DNA of 37,104 nt from Chloroflexota bacterium (lineage in GTDB: Bacteria; Chloroflexota; Chloroflexia; Chloroflexales; Roseiflexaceae). The stretch is taken from the NCBI GenBank assembly GCA_013388755.1, contig JACAEQ010000016.1, positions 1 through 37,104 of the forward strand, written 5' to 3'. Of the stretch, positions 22,429 to 31,564 are shown piece by piece. The notes below the pieces were generated by a model that had not been told where the DNA came from, ran no database searches, and saw only the letters and a program-made list of their open reading frames with translations. Every line of letters begins with the position of its first letter. Within the stretch, counting starts at the first letter, position 1. The translations under genes and the position numbers were made by a program.

Positions 22429-23661
22429 ATGACAACGTTATCCGTCGTGATCCCAGCGTATAACGAAGAGGATGGTATCGCGGCGATCGTTGAGCGTGTG
22501 CTTGCGATCGAGCCCGAATTGCCGAATTATGGCGTCGATGCGCTTGAGTGCATTGTCGTTGATGACGGCTCGCGCGACCGCACCGCAGACATCGTGCAGC
22601 GCTACGTGCCGCGTGTGCGCCTCATTCGTCAGCCGAACAAGGGGTACGGCGGCGCGCTCAAGACTGGCTTCCAGGCGGCGACCGGCGAGTTGCTCGGCTT
22701 TCTCGATGCCGATAGCACCTACCCGCCCGAATATTTCCCGCAGATGTGCAAGGTGGCGCTCGATGGCGCGGACCTGGTGATCGGTAGCCGTATGGCGGGC
22801 ACGGCAAGTGAGATGCCCCTGGTACGGCGTATCGGAAATTTCATCTTCGCCAACCTGCTCTCGATCGTTGCCGGCGTCCGGATCAGCGATAGCGCCAGCG
22901 GCCAGCGCATCATCAGGCGCGAGGCGCTTCCTGCACTCTACCCGTTGCCCGATACGCTGGATTTCACCCCGGCGATGAGTACGCGCGCCTTGCACGAGAA
23001 CCTGCGCATGGTTGAGGTACCCATTCCGTATAAAGAGCGCTCCGGGCGCAGCAAGCTGAGTGTCGTGCGTGATGGTCTGCGCTTCTTCAAGAGTATTGTA
23101 TGGACCGCGCTGACCTACAACCCGGTGCGGATCTTTGGCGGTCTGGGCGTTCTGCTGTTGCTCGGCAGCATGCTGCTGATAGCGCTGGCCATCGGCATGC
23201 AGGCGCTGGGTGTTGACACGGCAGCGTCCTTCCCGCGCCTCTTCGGTGCCCTGGTGCTTGCAGTGGCCGGTGTCACGCTGTATACCACGGGTACCTCGTT
23301 CAGCTATATTGTCGCACTGTTCCACAAACGCCCGATCCGCCAGGGCATGTTCGGGCCGCGCGGCAACGGTCGCAAGATCGAAAAACATTACTGGTGGCTG
23401 GGCATTCTTGCTGTTTTGCTTGGTATCGCGCTCTATGCCGCTGCGGTCGCGTTCGACCTGACCAACCCTGCGTTGCAGATCTCGTGGTTTGCGCCTGTCG
23501 TTAGCGCGTTGCTGGTGCTGACCGGCGTGCAACTGGTGAGCGCCTGGAGCCTGGCGCGGGTCCTGGCCGAACTGAGTGTGCGCGAAGGGCTGGCGGCGCG
23601 TGATTTACAGGGCGACCACGCCCCTGCGTCGCTGGTTGATGGCCGGTATGTTACGCCGTAG
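22429..23661 (+). CDS. Polyprenyl-phosphate-type GT2 glycosyltransferase with membrane tail
   Basis: A 410-residue enzyme of the dolichyl-phosphate-mannose-synthase/GtrB type. The GT-A domain (1-~225) starts LSVVIPAYNEEDGIAAIVE, with IVVDDGSRDRTAD, NKGYGGALKTGFQAA, the metal site FLDADSTYPPEYF (DAD) and SGQRIIRREALPALYPLP. About four membrane helices follow (~232-262, 272-300, 322-345, 352-375), typical of enzymes that load a sugar onto a lipid carrier or extend a lipid-linked glycan. AAGGAG lies nine bases upstream of the ATG. It is embedded in the glycan locus and probably makes a polyprenyl-phosphate sugar; the donor is unknown. Confidence 0.9.
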   Translation: MTTLSVVIPAYNEEDGIAAIVERVLAIEPELPNYGVDALECIVVDDGSRDRTADIVQRYVPRVRLIRQPNKGYGGALKTGFQAATGELLGFLDADSTYPPEYFPQMCKVALDGADLVIGSRMAGTASEMPLVRRIGNFIFANLLSIVAGVRISDSASGQRIIRREALPALYPLPDTLDFTPAMSTRALHENLRMVEVPIPYKERSGRSKLSVVRDGLRFFKSIVWTALTYNPVRIFGGLGVLLLLGSMLLIALAIGMQALGVDTAASFPRLFGALVLAVAGVTLYTTGTSFSYIVALFHKRPIRQGMFGPRGNGRKIEKHYWWLGILAVLLGIALYAAAVAFDLTNPALQISWFAPVVSALLVLTGVQLVSAWSLARVLAELSVREGLAARDLQGDHAPASLVDGRYVTP

Positions 23662-23705
23662 GGCTGTGCCTTCAACCTGGTGGTATCGCTGGAGGTGAAC
23701 CGGTC

Positions 23706-26021
23706 ATGTCGCAATCCGAGCTGTCTGCGCTCCATTCACCGGCCTCGTTGCCCCACGAGCCAGTCGAGTATGTGCACGCCTATCGGCGCGAAACGCGCCT
23801 CAACTGGCTCGATGGTATGAAGGCGATTGCGCTGTTCTGGATTATCGCAGTACATATTACAGAACGCGTCTTCGGTTACCCGTACATTGCCAACCCGACG
23901 TTCGATTGGCCGCCACTTGCAGAGCGGATCGCGCAGTTGATGCCACTCTATGGAAATGGCGCGTGGGATGTTCCAATCAACCTGATCCGCTATGTCGGCT
24001 GGCTGGGTGATCAGGGAGTGCAGTTGTTTCTGATCGCCAGTGGATTCGGCCTGGTCTGGTCTCTGCTACCGCGTTACTCACAGGCGTCGCTCCCGCTGCT
24101 CGACTTTTACTGGCGCCGTCTCTGGCGCATCTACCCGCTATGGATCGGTGCACATCTCGTGTTCGCCCTCTTTGGGACGTTTGTAGACTGGGGGGCATCG
24201 CTACGCGATCCGCGGTTGTATCTGAGCATGGCTGGATTGCGCATCACACCAGAACTCTTCTATTACTTTTCGCCAGCCTGGTGGTATGTCGGATTGATCA
24301 TCCAGTTGTACATGGTCTTCCCATTACTCTGGGAAGGTTTGCGCCGTCTGGGTCCGGGTCGCTTCCTGTTGCTCAGTTGCATCGTTGCCTTCATCGCTCG
24401 GGCTGCTGGTCTGTTCTTGCTCGACAGCTATATCGATCAATGGCAACGTGGTGCAGTCTTCGTGACACGGTTGCCGGAGTTTGCCATGGGGATGAGTCTG
24501 GCTGTCTGGATGCATCGTTCTCCTGAAGCAGTTGACGGCTGGTTCCGTACCCCGGCGGTTATCCTGGTAGCCGTGGGCGCTTTTGCGATTGGTTGTGGGC
24601 TTGCTCTGACATTGCCAGGCATGATCGTGGCACCGCTGGTCCTCGGCGCTGGCGCATTCATCCCGTGTTACGCTGTGCTAAGGCGGTCCGGCGGAGCATT
24701 GCTGAGTTGGGCAGGGCGCCATTCCTATGCGTTGTTTCTGGTTCACCATCCAATCGTGTTGCTGGCAGTCCCGCAAGGCGACTCCACCGGGGCCTGGCGT
24801 ACCATCCTGGGCGTGGTTGCGGTACTAGGTCTCACGCCCGTTGCTGCGATTGGTCTTGAGAAGTTGGTTGGAACAGCAACAACGCTGTTGGGGCGCTGGC
24901 GCATGCGTTTCGGCATCACCGGGTTGGTGGGCATACCTGGCGGTATTATGGCGCTCCTCGCGCTGTTCGCGCTTGGCGCTGAACTTGCTGTGCGTCAGAT
25001 CGCGCCTCGTGAACCGCCGGAACTGGGCTGGGGCGAGCGCGCCGCACTCATGCCTGACGCGGACGTGGGTTGGCGCCTGAAGCCTTTGCAGACAACCCGT
25101 CTGCGCTGGCAGAGCTATGACTATACGGTGGTGGCGAATAGCCTGGGTTTTCCCGGCCCAGAGTATCCTGTTACACGTGCGCCCGGTTCGTTGCGGGTGC
25201 TGACGGTCGGCGACGCCTATACGAGTGCTGAAGGGGTTGATACCGATAGGGCATGGCCGCGACTGCTTGAAGCCAGTTTGCGGCAGAAACTCGGTGAGCA
25301 CAATGTTGAGATACTGAACTTCGGTATCACCGGATATGGGCCGAACCAGTATGCTGCGGTGGTTCAACGCTACGCACCAGTGTACCGACCGGATCTGATC
25401 ATTGTGGAACTGTTCGTTAATGACTTCGAGGATGTCCTGATCACTGATGATGAGTTCCGCCGGTCAATCGGATTTGACCTGCCGGTGCCCGATGGCTGGC
25501 GCAGTATTGTTGCCCTGAGCCATCTGCGACACCTGCTACGCACCGAGGTGTTTGAACCACTCCGTGAAGCAGTGCGGGGAACACCTCGAACGTATGGATA
25601 CTTCCTTGGCCAGTTCGCCAACCTTGAGCGCGGCCGAACCGATCTAACCGGCGATGGTTACCGGCGTGTGGCTGACCGGTTGTACGAGATCAGGAACGTT
25701 GCAGATCACATCGGTGCGCGCCTTATCATCATCGTCGTTCCTGCGCCGGTACAGGTGTGTACGCCGGAGCAACTGGCCTATTATCCGCGAAGCATTGATA
25801 TAAACGATACTGCGCGCTTTGATCTTGATCAGCCGCAGCGTATGGCATTGTCCATCGCAGAGCGATTGCGCATCCCGGCATATGATTTGCGGCCCGTGTT
25901 GCGCCAGGAAACAGCAGGATGCGTCTATCATCCACGTAACCTGCACTGGACGGCGGCCGGCCACGAAGTGACTGCGACGTTTCTCGCAAATCAACTGGCA
26001 CGTGACGGTATGATCCGCTGA
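23706..26021 (+). CDS. Acyltransferase-3 fused to an SGNH domain lacking the catalytic serine
   Basis: A 771-residue membrane protein. Residues ~30-430 form an acyltransferase-3 (OatA/OafA-like) unit with about ten helices, starting LNWLDGMKAIALFWIIAVH with the conserved histidine. Residues ~495-765 form an extracytoplasmic SGNH-hydrolase-like domain. Its blocks II and III are present (NFGITGYGPNQY and VELFVNDFEDV), but block I reads VGDAYTSAEG with Ala504 where active family members have the nucleophilic serine. The last block reads RNLHWTAAGH with Asn745 in place of the usual Asp; His747 is kept. Acyl transfer by the SGNH part is therefore unlikely by the standard mechanism. GGAGG lies ten bases upstream of the start. 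It probably modifies or binds the surface glycan. Confidence 0.9.
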   Translation: MSQSELSALHSPASLPHEPVEYVHAYRRETRLNWLDGMKAIALFWIIAVHITERVFGYPYIANPTFDWPPLAERIAQLMPLYGNGAWDVPINLIRYVGWLGDQGVQLFLIASGFGLVWSLLPRYSQASLPLLDFYWRRLWRIYPLWIGAHLVFALFGTFVDWGASLRDPRLYLSMAGLRITPELFYYFSPAWWYVGLIIQLYMVFPLLWEGLRRLGPGRFLLLSCIVAFIARAAGLFLLDSYIDQWQRGAVFVTRLPEFAMGMSLAVWMHRSPEAVDGWFRTPAVILVAVGAFAIGCGLALTLPGMIVAPLVLGAGAFIPCYAVLRRSGGALLSWAGRHSYALFLVHHPIVLLAVPQGDSTGAWRTILGVVAVLGLTPVAAIGLEKLVGTATTLLGRWRMRFGITGLVGIPGGIMALLALFALGAELAVRQIAPREPPELGWGERAALMPDADVGWRLKPLQTTRLRWQSYDYTVVANSLGFPGPEYPVTRAPGSLRVLTVGDAYTSAEGVDTDRAWPRLLEASLRQKLGEHNVEILNFGITGYGPNQYAAVVQRYAPVYRPDLIIVELFVNDFEDVLITDDEFRRSIGFDLPVPDGWRSIVALSHLRHLLRTEVFEPLREAVRGTPRTYGYFLGQFANLERGRTDLTGDGYRRVADRLYEIRNVADHIGARLIIIVVPAPVQVCTPEQLAYYPRSIDINDTARFDLDQPQRMALSIAERLRIPAYDLRPVLRQETAGCVYHPRNLHWTAAGHEVTATFLANQLARDGMIR

Positions 26022-26111
26022 TGCTTGCCAGGGTTGACCACATGTGTGATGCCTGCCACGTCCGTGTGGCGATACGACCGGTCGCTCGTTCCATCTGGAG
26101 GTCATGAACCC

Positions 26112-28121
26112 ATGAACCCCGCACATCGCCGTTCTCTTACGCGCCGGCGTTTCATCCAGGTGTGTGCCTGTACGGTGGCCGCCGGCGCCGCGGGCGCAAC
26201 CGGGTATGTCGCGGTTAATGCGCCGCTCCCGGCGCCGCAGCCGGAATCGGCGGCGTTGCTGGCGCAGGCTGCAGGTCGCCCGGAACCAGATGCACCGATC
26301 CTGCTGGTAACCAGTCAGCGGGCGATGCCGTCGTTTGGAGCCTATCTCGGCGCCATCCTGCGCGCTGAAGGGTTCGCCGCATTCCGTACCGCCCGAATCG
26401 ATGATCTCGACAGCGCATTGATCGGTCGTTTCCCGCTTGTGCTCCTGGCTGCCGGCGAGTTGACCTCGCCGGAAGTCGAGATGTTCAGATCATATGTTCT
26501 ATCTGGCGGCAGGCTCATTGCGATGCGCCCCGATCCGCGACTGGCCGATCTTATGGGTGCGCGCCATACCGGGGGCGTGCTGGCGGGTGCATACCTCTCG
26601 GCCGCCGATCATCCACTGGCGCGTGGCATTGACCGACATGCCTTCCAGATTCACACGCCGGTGGAGCAGTATCAACTGGCCGGCGCTGAACCGATTGCCT
26701 GGGCCAGCGCGCATGACGGAAGCACCACACCTTATCCAGCCGCAATGGTCAACCGCGCCGGTAAGGGTATTGCCGCTCTCTGGGCCTTCGATCTGGCACA
26801 CAATATCGCCCTGATACGGCAGGGTGATCCTGGCGCCGTCAATCAGGAGCGCGACGGACTCGACGGGATTCGCACCATGGATCTGTTTGTCGACTGGATC
26901 GATCCGGACGTGATTGACGTACCGCAGGCCGATGAACTGCAGCGCATGCTTGCCAACATGATCCATGCCCTCACGGATGCGATGCCGCTCCCACGAATCT
27001 GGTACCTGCCGCAAGGGGCGACGGCGGTGCTTGTTGCGACAGGTGACGCGCACGGGATTCAGGCAGAGCATATTACGCCAGGGATCGAAATTGCTGAACG
27101 CTATGGTGGAACGATCTCGGTCTATTACACAACCCCCAGGGTCAGCGCCGCACGGCGCACGGCACGGCGAATCCAGTGGTGGGCCGAAACCCTTCCAGTC
27201 GTCGGGCATGTTTTCGAAGAACATTCAGGCTACCCGACACCCCGCCTTGTCGAAAGCTGGCGCGAACACGGCCATGGGTTCGGCCTGCATCCATGGGTTG
27301 AGGAAGGTGTGGCCTACGGCTATAACCATGCCTGGAACGATTTTGTGAAACATGGCTATGGTCCCGCGGCTTCGACGGTGCGTACCCACCGTCTGCTCTG
27401 GTCGGGTTGGGTTGATACTGCGAAAGTGCAGGCGCAGTACGGCATTCATATGAGCCTCGATCATTATCATGCCGGCCCGGCAATGCGCCGGCCCGATGGT
27501 AGTTATGTCAACGGCTACCTGACCGGCAGCGGCCTGCCGTTACCGTTTGTTGACGAGCAGGGCCACCTGTTGCGCGTCTATCAGCAGCACACACATATTG
27601 TTGATGAGCACCAGATCTCTGTATTCGACCATGGATATGAGATGAATCTGAGCGCGGCCGATGCTGTGGCATTATCGCGAGAACAGATCGATCGGGCGGT
27701 CGAACGGTTTCCATCGGCGCTCGGGCTCCAGAGCCACTTCGATCCATATGCGTTTTCGCCCGAAAAGGCTGCACTGGAACGTGACTGGCTCGATGGTATC
27801 CTGCATCATGCCGCCGGTCGCGGTGTTGCCATCATGTCCGCCGAACAGTGGCTGGCATTTACGGAGATGCGGAATAGCGCCGAGATGCGCGACCTGGCCT
27901 GGGATGCCGCGCAACGGCAACTGTCGTTCCAGTTCGTGACCGATCGATCGTCGGATAGGAACATGGAGTTGCTCCTGCCGGTAGAGCACGCAGGCCGCCG
28001 CATGAGCCGGATCACGGTGGATGATACGCTTGTGAGCCCCTTCCGGCGGCAGGTCGGTGGCGTCGAATATCACGTGATTGCCGTACGGCCGGGGCAACGC
28101 CGCGTTCGAGCGGAATACTGA
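26112..28121 (+). CDS. Tat-exported polysaccharide deacetylase-like protein
   Basis: A 669-residue secreted or surface protein. A twin-arginine signal (SLTRRRFIQ, residues 8-16, then a hydrophobic Ala/Gly stretch) directs folded export. Residues ~50-200 look like a glutamine-amidotransferase-like (ThuA-type) alpha/beta domain (APILLVTSQRAMPSFGAYLG). Residues ~300-580 resemble the NodB-type deacetylase fold: VATGDAHG (D312, H314) takes the place of the TFDD motif and GHGFGLHPW (H388, H393) that of the metal-histidine motif, with HFDPYAFSPEKAALE later. I chose the ATG at 26112, ten bases after GGAGG; a reading from 26025 would bury the Tat signal. It could remove acetyl groups from the exported glycan. 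The assignment is by motif only. Confidence 0.78.
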   Translation: MNPAHRRSLTRRRFIQVCACTVAAGAAGATGYVAVNAPLPAPQPESAALLAQAAGRPEPDAPILLVTSQRAMPSFGAYLGAILRAEGFAAFRTARIDDLDSALIGRFPLVLLAAGELTSPEVEMFRSYVLSGGRLIAMRPDPRLADLMGARHTGGVLAGAYLSAADHPLARGIDRHAFQIHTPVEQYQLAGAEPIAWASAHDGSTTPYPAAMVNRAGKGIAALWAFDLAHNIALIRQGDPGAVNQERDGLDGIRTMDLFVDWIDPDVIDVPQADELQRMLANMIHALTDAMPLPRIWYLPQGATAVLVATGDAHGIQAEHITPGIEIAERYGGTISVYYTTPRVSAARRTARRIQWWAETLPVVGHVFEEHSGYPTPRLVESWREHGHGFGLHPWVEEGVAYGYNHAWNDFVKHGYGPAASTVRTHRLLWSGWVDTAKVQAQYGIHMSLDHYHAGPAMRRPDGSYVNGYLTGSGLPLPFVDEQGHLLRVYQQHTHIVDEHQISVFDHGYEMNLSAADAVALSREQIDRAVERFPSALGLQSHFDPYAFSPEKAALERDWLDGILHHAAGRGVAIMSAEQWLAFTEMRNSAEMRDLAWDAAQRQLSFQFVTDRSSDRNMELLLPVEHAGRRMSRITVDDTLVSPFRRQVGGVEYHVIAVRPGQRRVRAEY

Positions 28122-28162
28122 TGCCGGGAATGGAATCTCTGTAATGTGGATGTCGTTGCCGG

Positions 28163-28191
28163 TTCAGCACACTTTCATAAGTGAATACTAT
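28163..28191 (+). promoter_or_regulatory. Weak candidate promoter upstream of the radical-SAM gene
   Basis: TTCAGC (28163-28168) and TACTAT (28186-28191) are 17 bases apart in the otherwise gene-free 28122-28310. The -35 match is poor, so this is tentative. A small dyad TTCA-TAAG-TGAA lies between the boxes. Confidence 0.25.
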
Positions 28192-28310
28192 CTTTAATGG
28201 TGCAGCAATTGTATTCAGCCCGCATGGTGAGCAGGGGAACCTCGCGGCAGCAGACCCCGCGACCCCCGGCGCTCGATGCCGGCTGACCCACGTGGGAGGA
28301 AAGCAAGACA

Positions 28311-30041
28311 ATGTCGGACAACGAGACGAACACGACGAATGGGAAACATGTCGCCCCTGGCGACAAGAAGCAGGGGATCAAGCTTGTTGCGCCCGCCCGC
28401 GCCGATGAGCGCGCCGGCGAGATCAGATTCGTCGACATGCCGCGCGAGAAAAGCCCGCGGCTCGATGTGCTCGTGCTGAACCCGCCCTCGCCCGACGGCG
28501 ACCTGTTCCTGCGCGATATTGCGCGTGTCGGTCGTCGCACCCGCGACGGCATCATCTGGCCGCAGACGGCGCTGGCCCAGATCGGTGCGGTCGTCAAGGA
28601 AGCCGGCTATAGCGTTGACGTGATCGACGCCATTGGCCTGGGGATGTCGTGGGAAGACTTCGAGCGCTATATGCTCAAGCATAAGCCACGCTACATGATC
28701 ATCCATGCCACCGCGCCGACGCTGACCAACGACATGCGCACCACCTTCGTCGGTAAGGCGGTTGGCACGATCAGTATGGCGATCGGCACGCATGTCACGC
28801 CGATGAGCCGTGAGACGCTCGAGTCGTATCCCTCGCTGGACATTGTCATCCGTGGCGAACCGGAAATGAGCATCCTTGACGTCATCCAGACGATCGATCG
28901 CCAGGTGGAGCTGGAGAAGGCCACCGATACGGTGCCGGTCGGCAACCCGGACCTGACGGCGCCGTGGCGCAAGTTACCGTTCCCGGATGCGTCGTACCTG
29001 ACGACCCGCGGCCGCTTTCTCGGCGTCTACCCGCAGGTGATCGCCCGCGCCCTGCGCGAAACCAAAGGCATCGCCTTTCGCAACGAGCACGGCGAGATCC
29101 AGATCAACCCCGACCGCCCGTTCATCGAGAATCTCGATAGCCTGCCGCTGCCGTTGCACGATAAACTGCCGTGGCAGAAATACAAGGTGCCGATTGTCGG
29201 CGGACCGTACACCTTTGTGCTAACGAGTCGCGGCTGCCCGGCCGGCTGCCGCTATTGCATCAAGCATGTGACCTACCAGGCCAGCGTGCGCCATCGCAGC
29301 CCGCAGCACGTGCTCGAAGAGATGTATATGCTGAAGGAACTCGGCATGCATCACATCCACTTCGAGGCGGATCTGTTCACCGTCAAGAAGGAGTTCGTTT
29401 ACGATCTGTGCAATACGATCATCAAAGACGGCATCAAGTTGCAGTGGTCGTGCAACAGTCGCGTTGACTTTGTTGACGAACAGGAACTGGCATTGATGAA
29501 ACAGGCCGGCTGCTTCATGATCGCCTGGGGCCTGGAGAGCGGCAGCGAAGCGGTGCTCAAGCGCGCCCGCAAGGGTACCACCGTCAAGCGCATCGAAGAG
29601 ACGATCGCCGCCAGCCGCAAGGTGGGCATCAAGAACTGGGGGTACTTCATCATCGGGCTGCCCGGTGAGACGGTGGAGACGATCCAGCAGACAATTGCGC
29701 TCTCAAAGCGCATTCCGGTCGATATCGCGCTCTTCCATATCGCCACGCCTTATCCCGGCACACCGTTCTATTATGAAGCGGTCGAGAACGGCTGGATCCA
29801 GATGGATCGCTGGGAAGACTATGACATGTACAACCACACGGTGCTGAACTATCCGCACCTGAGCTCGAAGGATCTGGAGTACTGGGCGAAGCGCGCCGCG
29901 CGTGAGTGGTCACTGCGCCCTGCGCCGATTATGACCTTCCTCAAGGCGGCCGCCAACCGCGAGACGCTCGGCCATCTGTGGAAGATCGGCACGAACCATA
30001 TTCGCTGGATGAGCGGCAGCCTGACGGGCAGTGGTGCGTAG
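28311..30041 (+). CDS. B12-binding-domain radical SAM protein
   Basis: A 576-residue cytoplasmic enzyme. Residues ~50-190 form a cobalamin-binding-type Rossmann domain (LDVLVLNPPSPDGDLFL, then IWPQTALAQIGAVVKEAGY), but without the DxHxxG motif of base-off B12 binders. The radical-SAM core spans ~295-500, with the 4Fe-4S ligands C309, C313 and C316 in SRGCPAGCRYC, the later HFEADLFTV and AWGLESGSEAVLKRARKG (SAM-binding and GGE-like region), and GLPGETVETIQQT. The class includes methyltransferases and cyclases acting on lipids, tetrapyrroles or sugars; BchE is a relative, but the N-terminus does not match it. GGAGGA lies upstream of the ATG. A strong hairpin follows at 30075-30107. Confidence 0.88.
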   Translation: MSDNETNTTNGKHVAPGDKKQGIKLVAPARADERAGEIRFVDMPREKSPRLDVLVLNPPSPDGDLFLRDIARVGRRTRDGIIWPQTALAQIGAVVKEAGYSVDVIDAIGLGMSWEDFERYMLKHKPRYMIIHATAPTLTNDMRTTFVGKAVGTISMAIGTHVTPMSRETLESYPSLDIVIRGEPEMSILDVIQTIDRQVELEKATDTVPVGNPDLTAPWRKLPFPDASYLTTRGRFLGVYPQVIARALRETKGIAFRNEHGEIQINPDRPFIENLDSLPLPLHDKLPWQKYKVPIVGGPYTFVLTSRGCPAGCRYCIKHVTYQASVRHRSPQHVLEEMYMLKELGMHHIHFEADLFTVKKEFVYDLCNTIIKDGIKLQWSCNSRVDFVDEQELALMKQAGCFMIAWGLESGSEAVLKRARKGTTVKRIEETIAASRKVGIKNWGYFIIGLPGETVETIQQTIALSKRIPVDIALFHIATPYPGTPFYYEAVENGWIQMDRWEDYDMYNHTVLNYPHLSSKDLEYWAKRAAREWSLRPAPIMTFLKAAANRETLGHLWKIGTNHIRWMSGSLTGSGA

Positions 30042-30074
30042 CCTGCAACCGCCCGATCGCTCGATCGCCCCTCG

Positions 30075-30107
30075 CGAGGCGCAGAGAAGGTGTTTCTCTG
30101 CGCCTCG
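30075..30107 (+). terminator. Strong hairpin after the radical-SAM gene
   Basis: A perfect 14-base-pair stem (30075-30088 with 30094-30107, core GAGGCGCAGAGAA) encloses the 5-base loop GGTGT. A short pyrimidine-rich stretch (CTTCTCTCT) follows rather than a pure T-run. It probably ends or attenuates the transcript. The remainder of the 317-base gap 30042-30358 shows no gene. Confidence 0.7.
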
Positions 30108-30358
30108 TAGCTTCTCTCTGGCGGTTCAATTCTGATCGACTCGCATCAACGGGCCGACTCAACCTTCCCGACTGTGGGGTTCCATTCAGATACGCAGCGC
30201 GTCTCTATGGCCTGATGCCTGTGACCTCTCGCCTGCACGCAAGTTGCAGAATTGTCACATCGCCTCGGGATGGGGCTTCATCGCAGCGTCACCAGGGCAC
30301 CGCATAATGGTCGTGCGATGAAATCGTGGCATACAAATGTTCTGCTCATGGAGGCACC

Positions 30359-31528
30359 ATGATTACCAGCGCCTCGGCGAGCCCTGTTGCGGCCCCGGTC
30401 GGGCGTCCTGTCGCGCGTGCGCAGGAACGCATCACGGCGATTGATGCATTGCGCGGCGCGGCGCTGGCGCTGATGGCGCTGACCCACGCGGCATTTTTCA
30501 TCGGCGTCGGGATGCAGGCCGAGTCGTATGGTGGCCAGCCTGTCTATCTTCAGAGTGCCGCCTACTGGCTCTCGGGCTTGATGACGACGCTGGCCTCGCC
30601 GATCTTCTTCTGTCTGGCAGGCGTCAGCCTGGCGCTGCTCGAACGAAGCAGGCGCAACAGAGGCGCCTCCGACTGGGAAGTCAGTCGCTTCATCCTGGCG
30701 CGCACCGGCGTGATCATGGCGCTTGACCTGACCGTGTGCGCCTGGTTCTGGCTGGGGAAGATGCCCTATATCCATGTGCTCACCGCGATGGGGCTGGGGA
30801 TGATCATCCTGGCCGGGTTGCGCCTGTTGCCGACCCGCGCCATTCTGGCGGTTGCGATTGCGACATTGCTCGTCCACCAGAGTGCCATTGAGGTGTTGCG
30901 CCCGCAGCTCGAAGCCGGCGCGCCGCAGAGCCTGGCGCAGGCGCTCTTTCTGACCTACAGTTACGAGACGCATCCACCGGTCGGGTTCCCGGTGCTGGGA
31001 TGGGGTCCGGTGATGTGGCTGGGGTTTGTGCTGGGGCGGAATCTGAACCAGCCGACGTTGCGTCGGCCACGCACGTGGATCGTGATCGGCGGAGGACTGC
31101 TGCTGCTCTGGCTGGCGTTGCGCCTGATCGGCGGCTACGGCGATCTGGGAGCATACCGCGCCGGCGACTCGCTGCCGCACTTCCTGGTGATGAGCAAAGC
31201 GCCGCCGAGCCTGAGCTATCTGGCGTTCAAACTGGGCATCGCAGCGCTGATCCTTGCCGGCCTGCTCGCCTTTCCGGTACTGATTGATACCGGGCCGCTG
31301 CGCGTGTTGACGCTGATCGGGCAGACGTCGCTGTTCTTCTATGTCATGCATATCGTGATCTACCATATCCTGGCGCAGCTTTTCCTGGCGCTGGATGCCC
31401 CGGCGCTACCGGGGATCGTCTACGGGTATACGCTCTGGGCGCTGGGAATGGTTGTCCTGGTGCTGGTGTGTGAGCGCTACCGCGCGCTGCGGAAGCGGTA
31501 TCCGGAGAGTATGCTACGGTATCTGTAA
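30359..31528 (+). CDS. HGSNAT-like membrane acetyltransferase (DUF1624 type)
   Basis: A 389-residue membrane protein with about ten helices. It has the heparan-alpha-glucosaminide N-acetyltransferase/DUF1624 start ITAIDALRGAALALMALTHAAFF, the conserved SPIFFCLAGVSLALL, a long-helix region with SLFFYVMHIVIYHILAQ near the end, and a basic C-terminus. Family members move acetyl groups from cytoplasmic acetyl-CoA onto amino sugars across the membrane. The ATG at 30359 is preceded by GGAGG four bases away; an upstream in-frame ATG at 30326 lacks a ribosome site. Lying between a radical-SAM gene and a flippase gene in the glycan locus, it probably acetylates a glycan precursor. Confidence 0.8.
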   Translation: MITSASASPVAAPVGRPVARAQERITAIDALRGAALALMALTHAAFFIGVGMQAESYGGQPVYLQSAAYWLSGLMTTLASPIFFCLAGVSLALLERSRRNRGASDWEVSRFILARTGVIMALDLTVCAWFWLGKMPYIHVLTAMGLGMIILAGLRLLPTRAILAVAIATLLVHQSAIEVLRPQLEAGAPQSLAQALFLTYSYETHPPVGFPVLGWGPVMWLGFVLGRNLNQPTLRRPRTWIVIGGGLLLLWLALRLIGGYGDLGAYRAGDSLPHFLVMSKAPPSLSYLAFKLGIAALILAGLLAFPVLIDTGPLRVLTLIGQTSLFFYVMHIVIYHILAQLFLALDAPALPGIVYGYTLWALGMVVLVLVCERYRALRKRYPESMLRYL

Positions 31529-31564
31529 TGGATAACCGCTGGCCTGAGGATATGAAACAGACAC

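Noticed and set aside
22438-23532. Minus-strand open frame of 364 codons opposite the GT2 gene
   Set aside because: It is the antisense shadow of a well-recognised glycosyltransferase; it has no motif or ribosome site.
28311-30041. Assignment of the radical-SAM protein as BchE (Mg-protoporphyrin ester cyclase)
   Set aside because: The N-terminal block characteristic of BchE is not seen and the neighbours are glycan genes, so only the broad family is claimed.
30278-31366. Minus-strand open frame of 362 codons opposite the HGSNAT-like gene
   Set aside because: It is Gln/Arg/His-rich with no hydrophobic core and fully covers a clear membrane-protein gene on the other strand.
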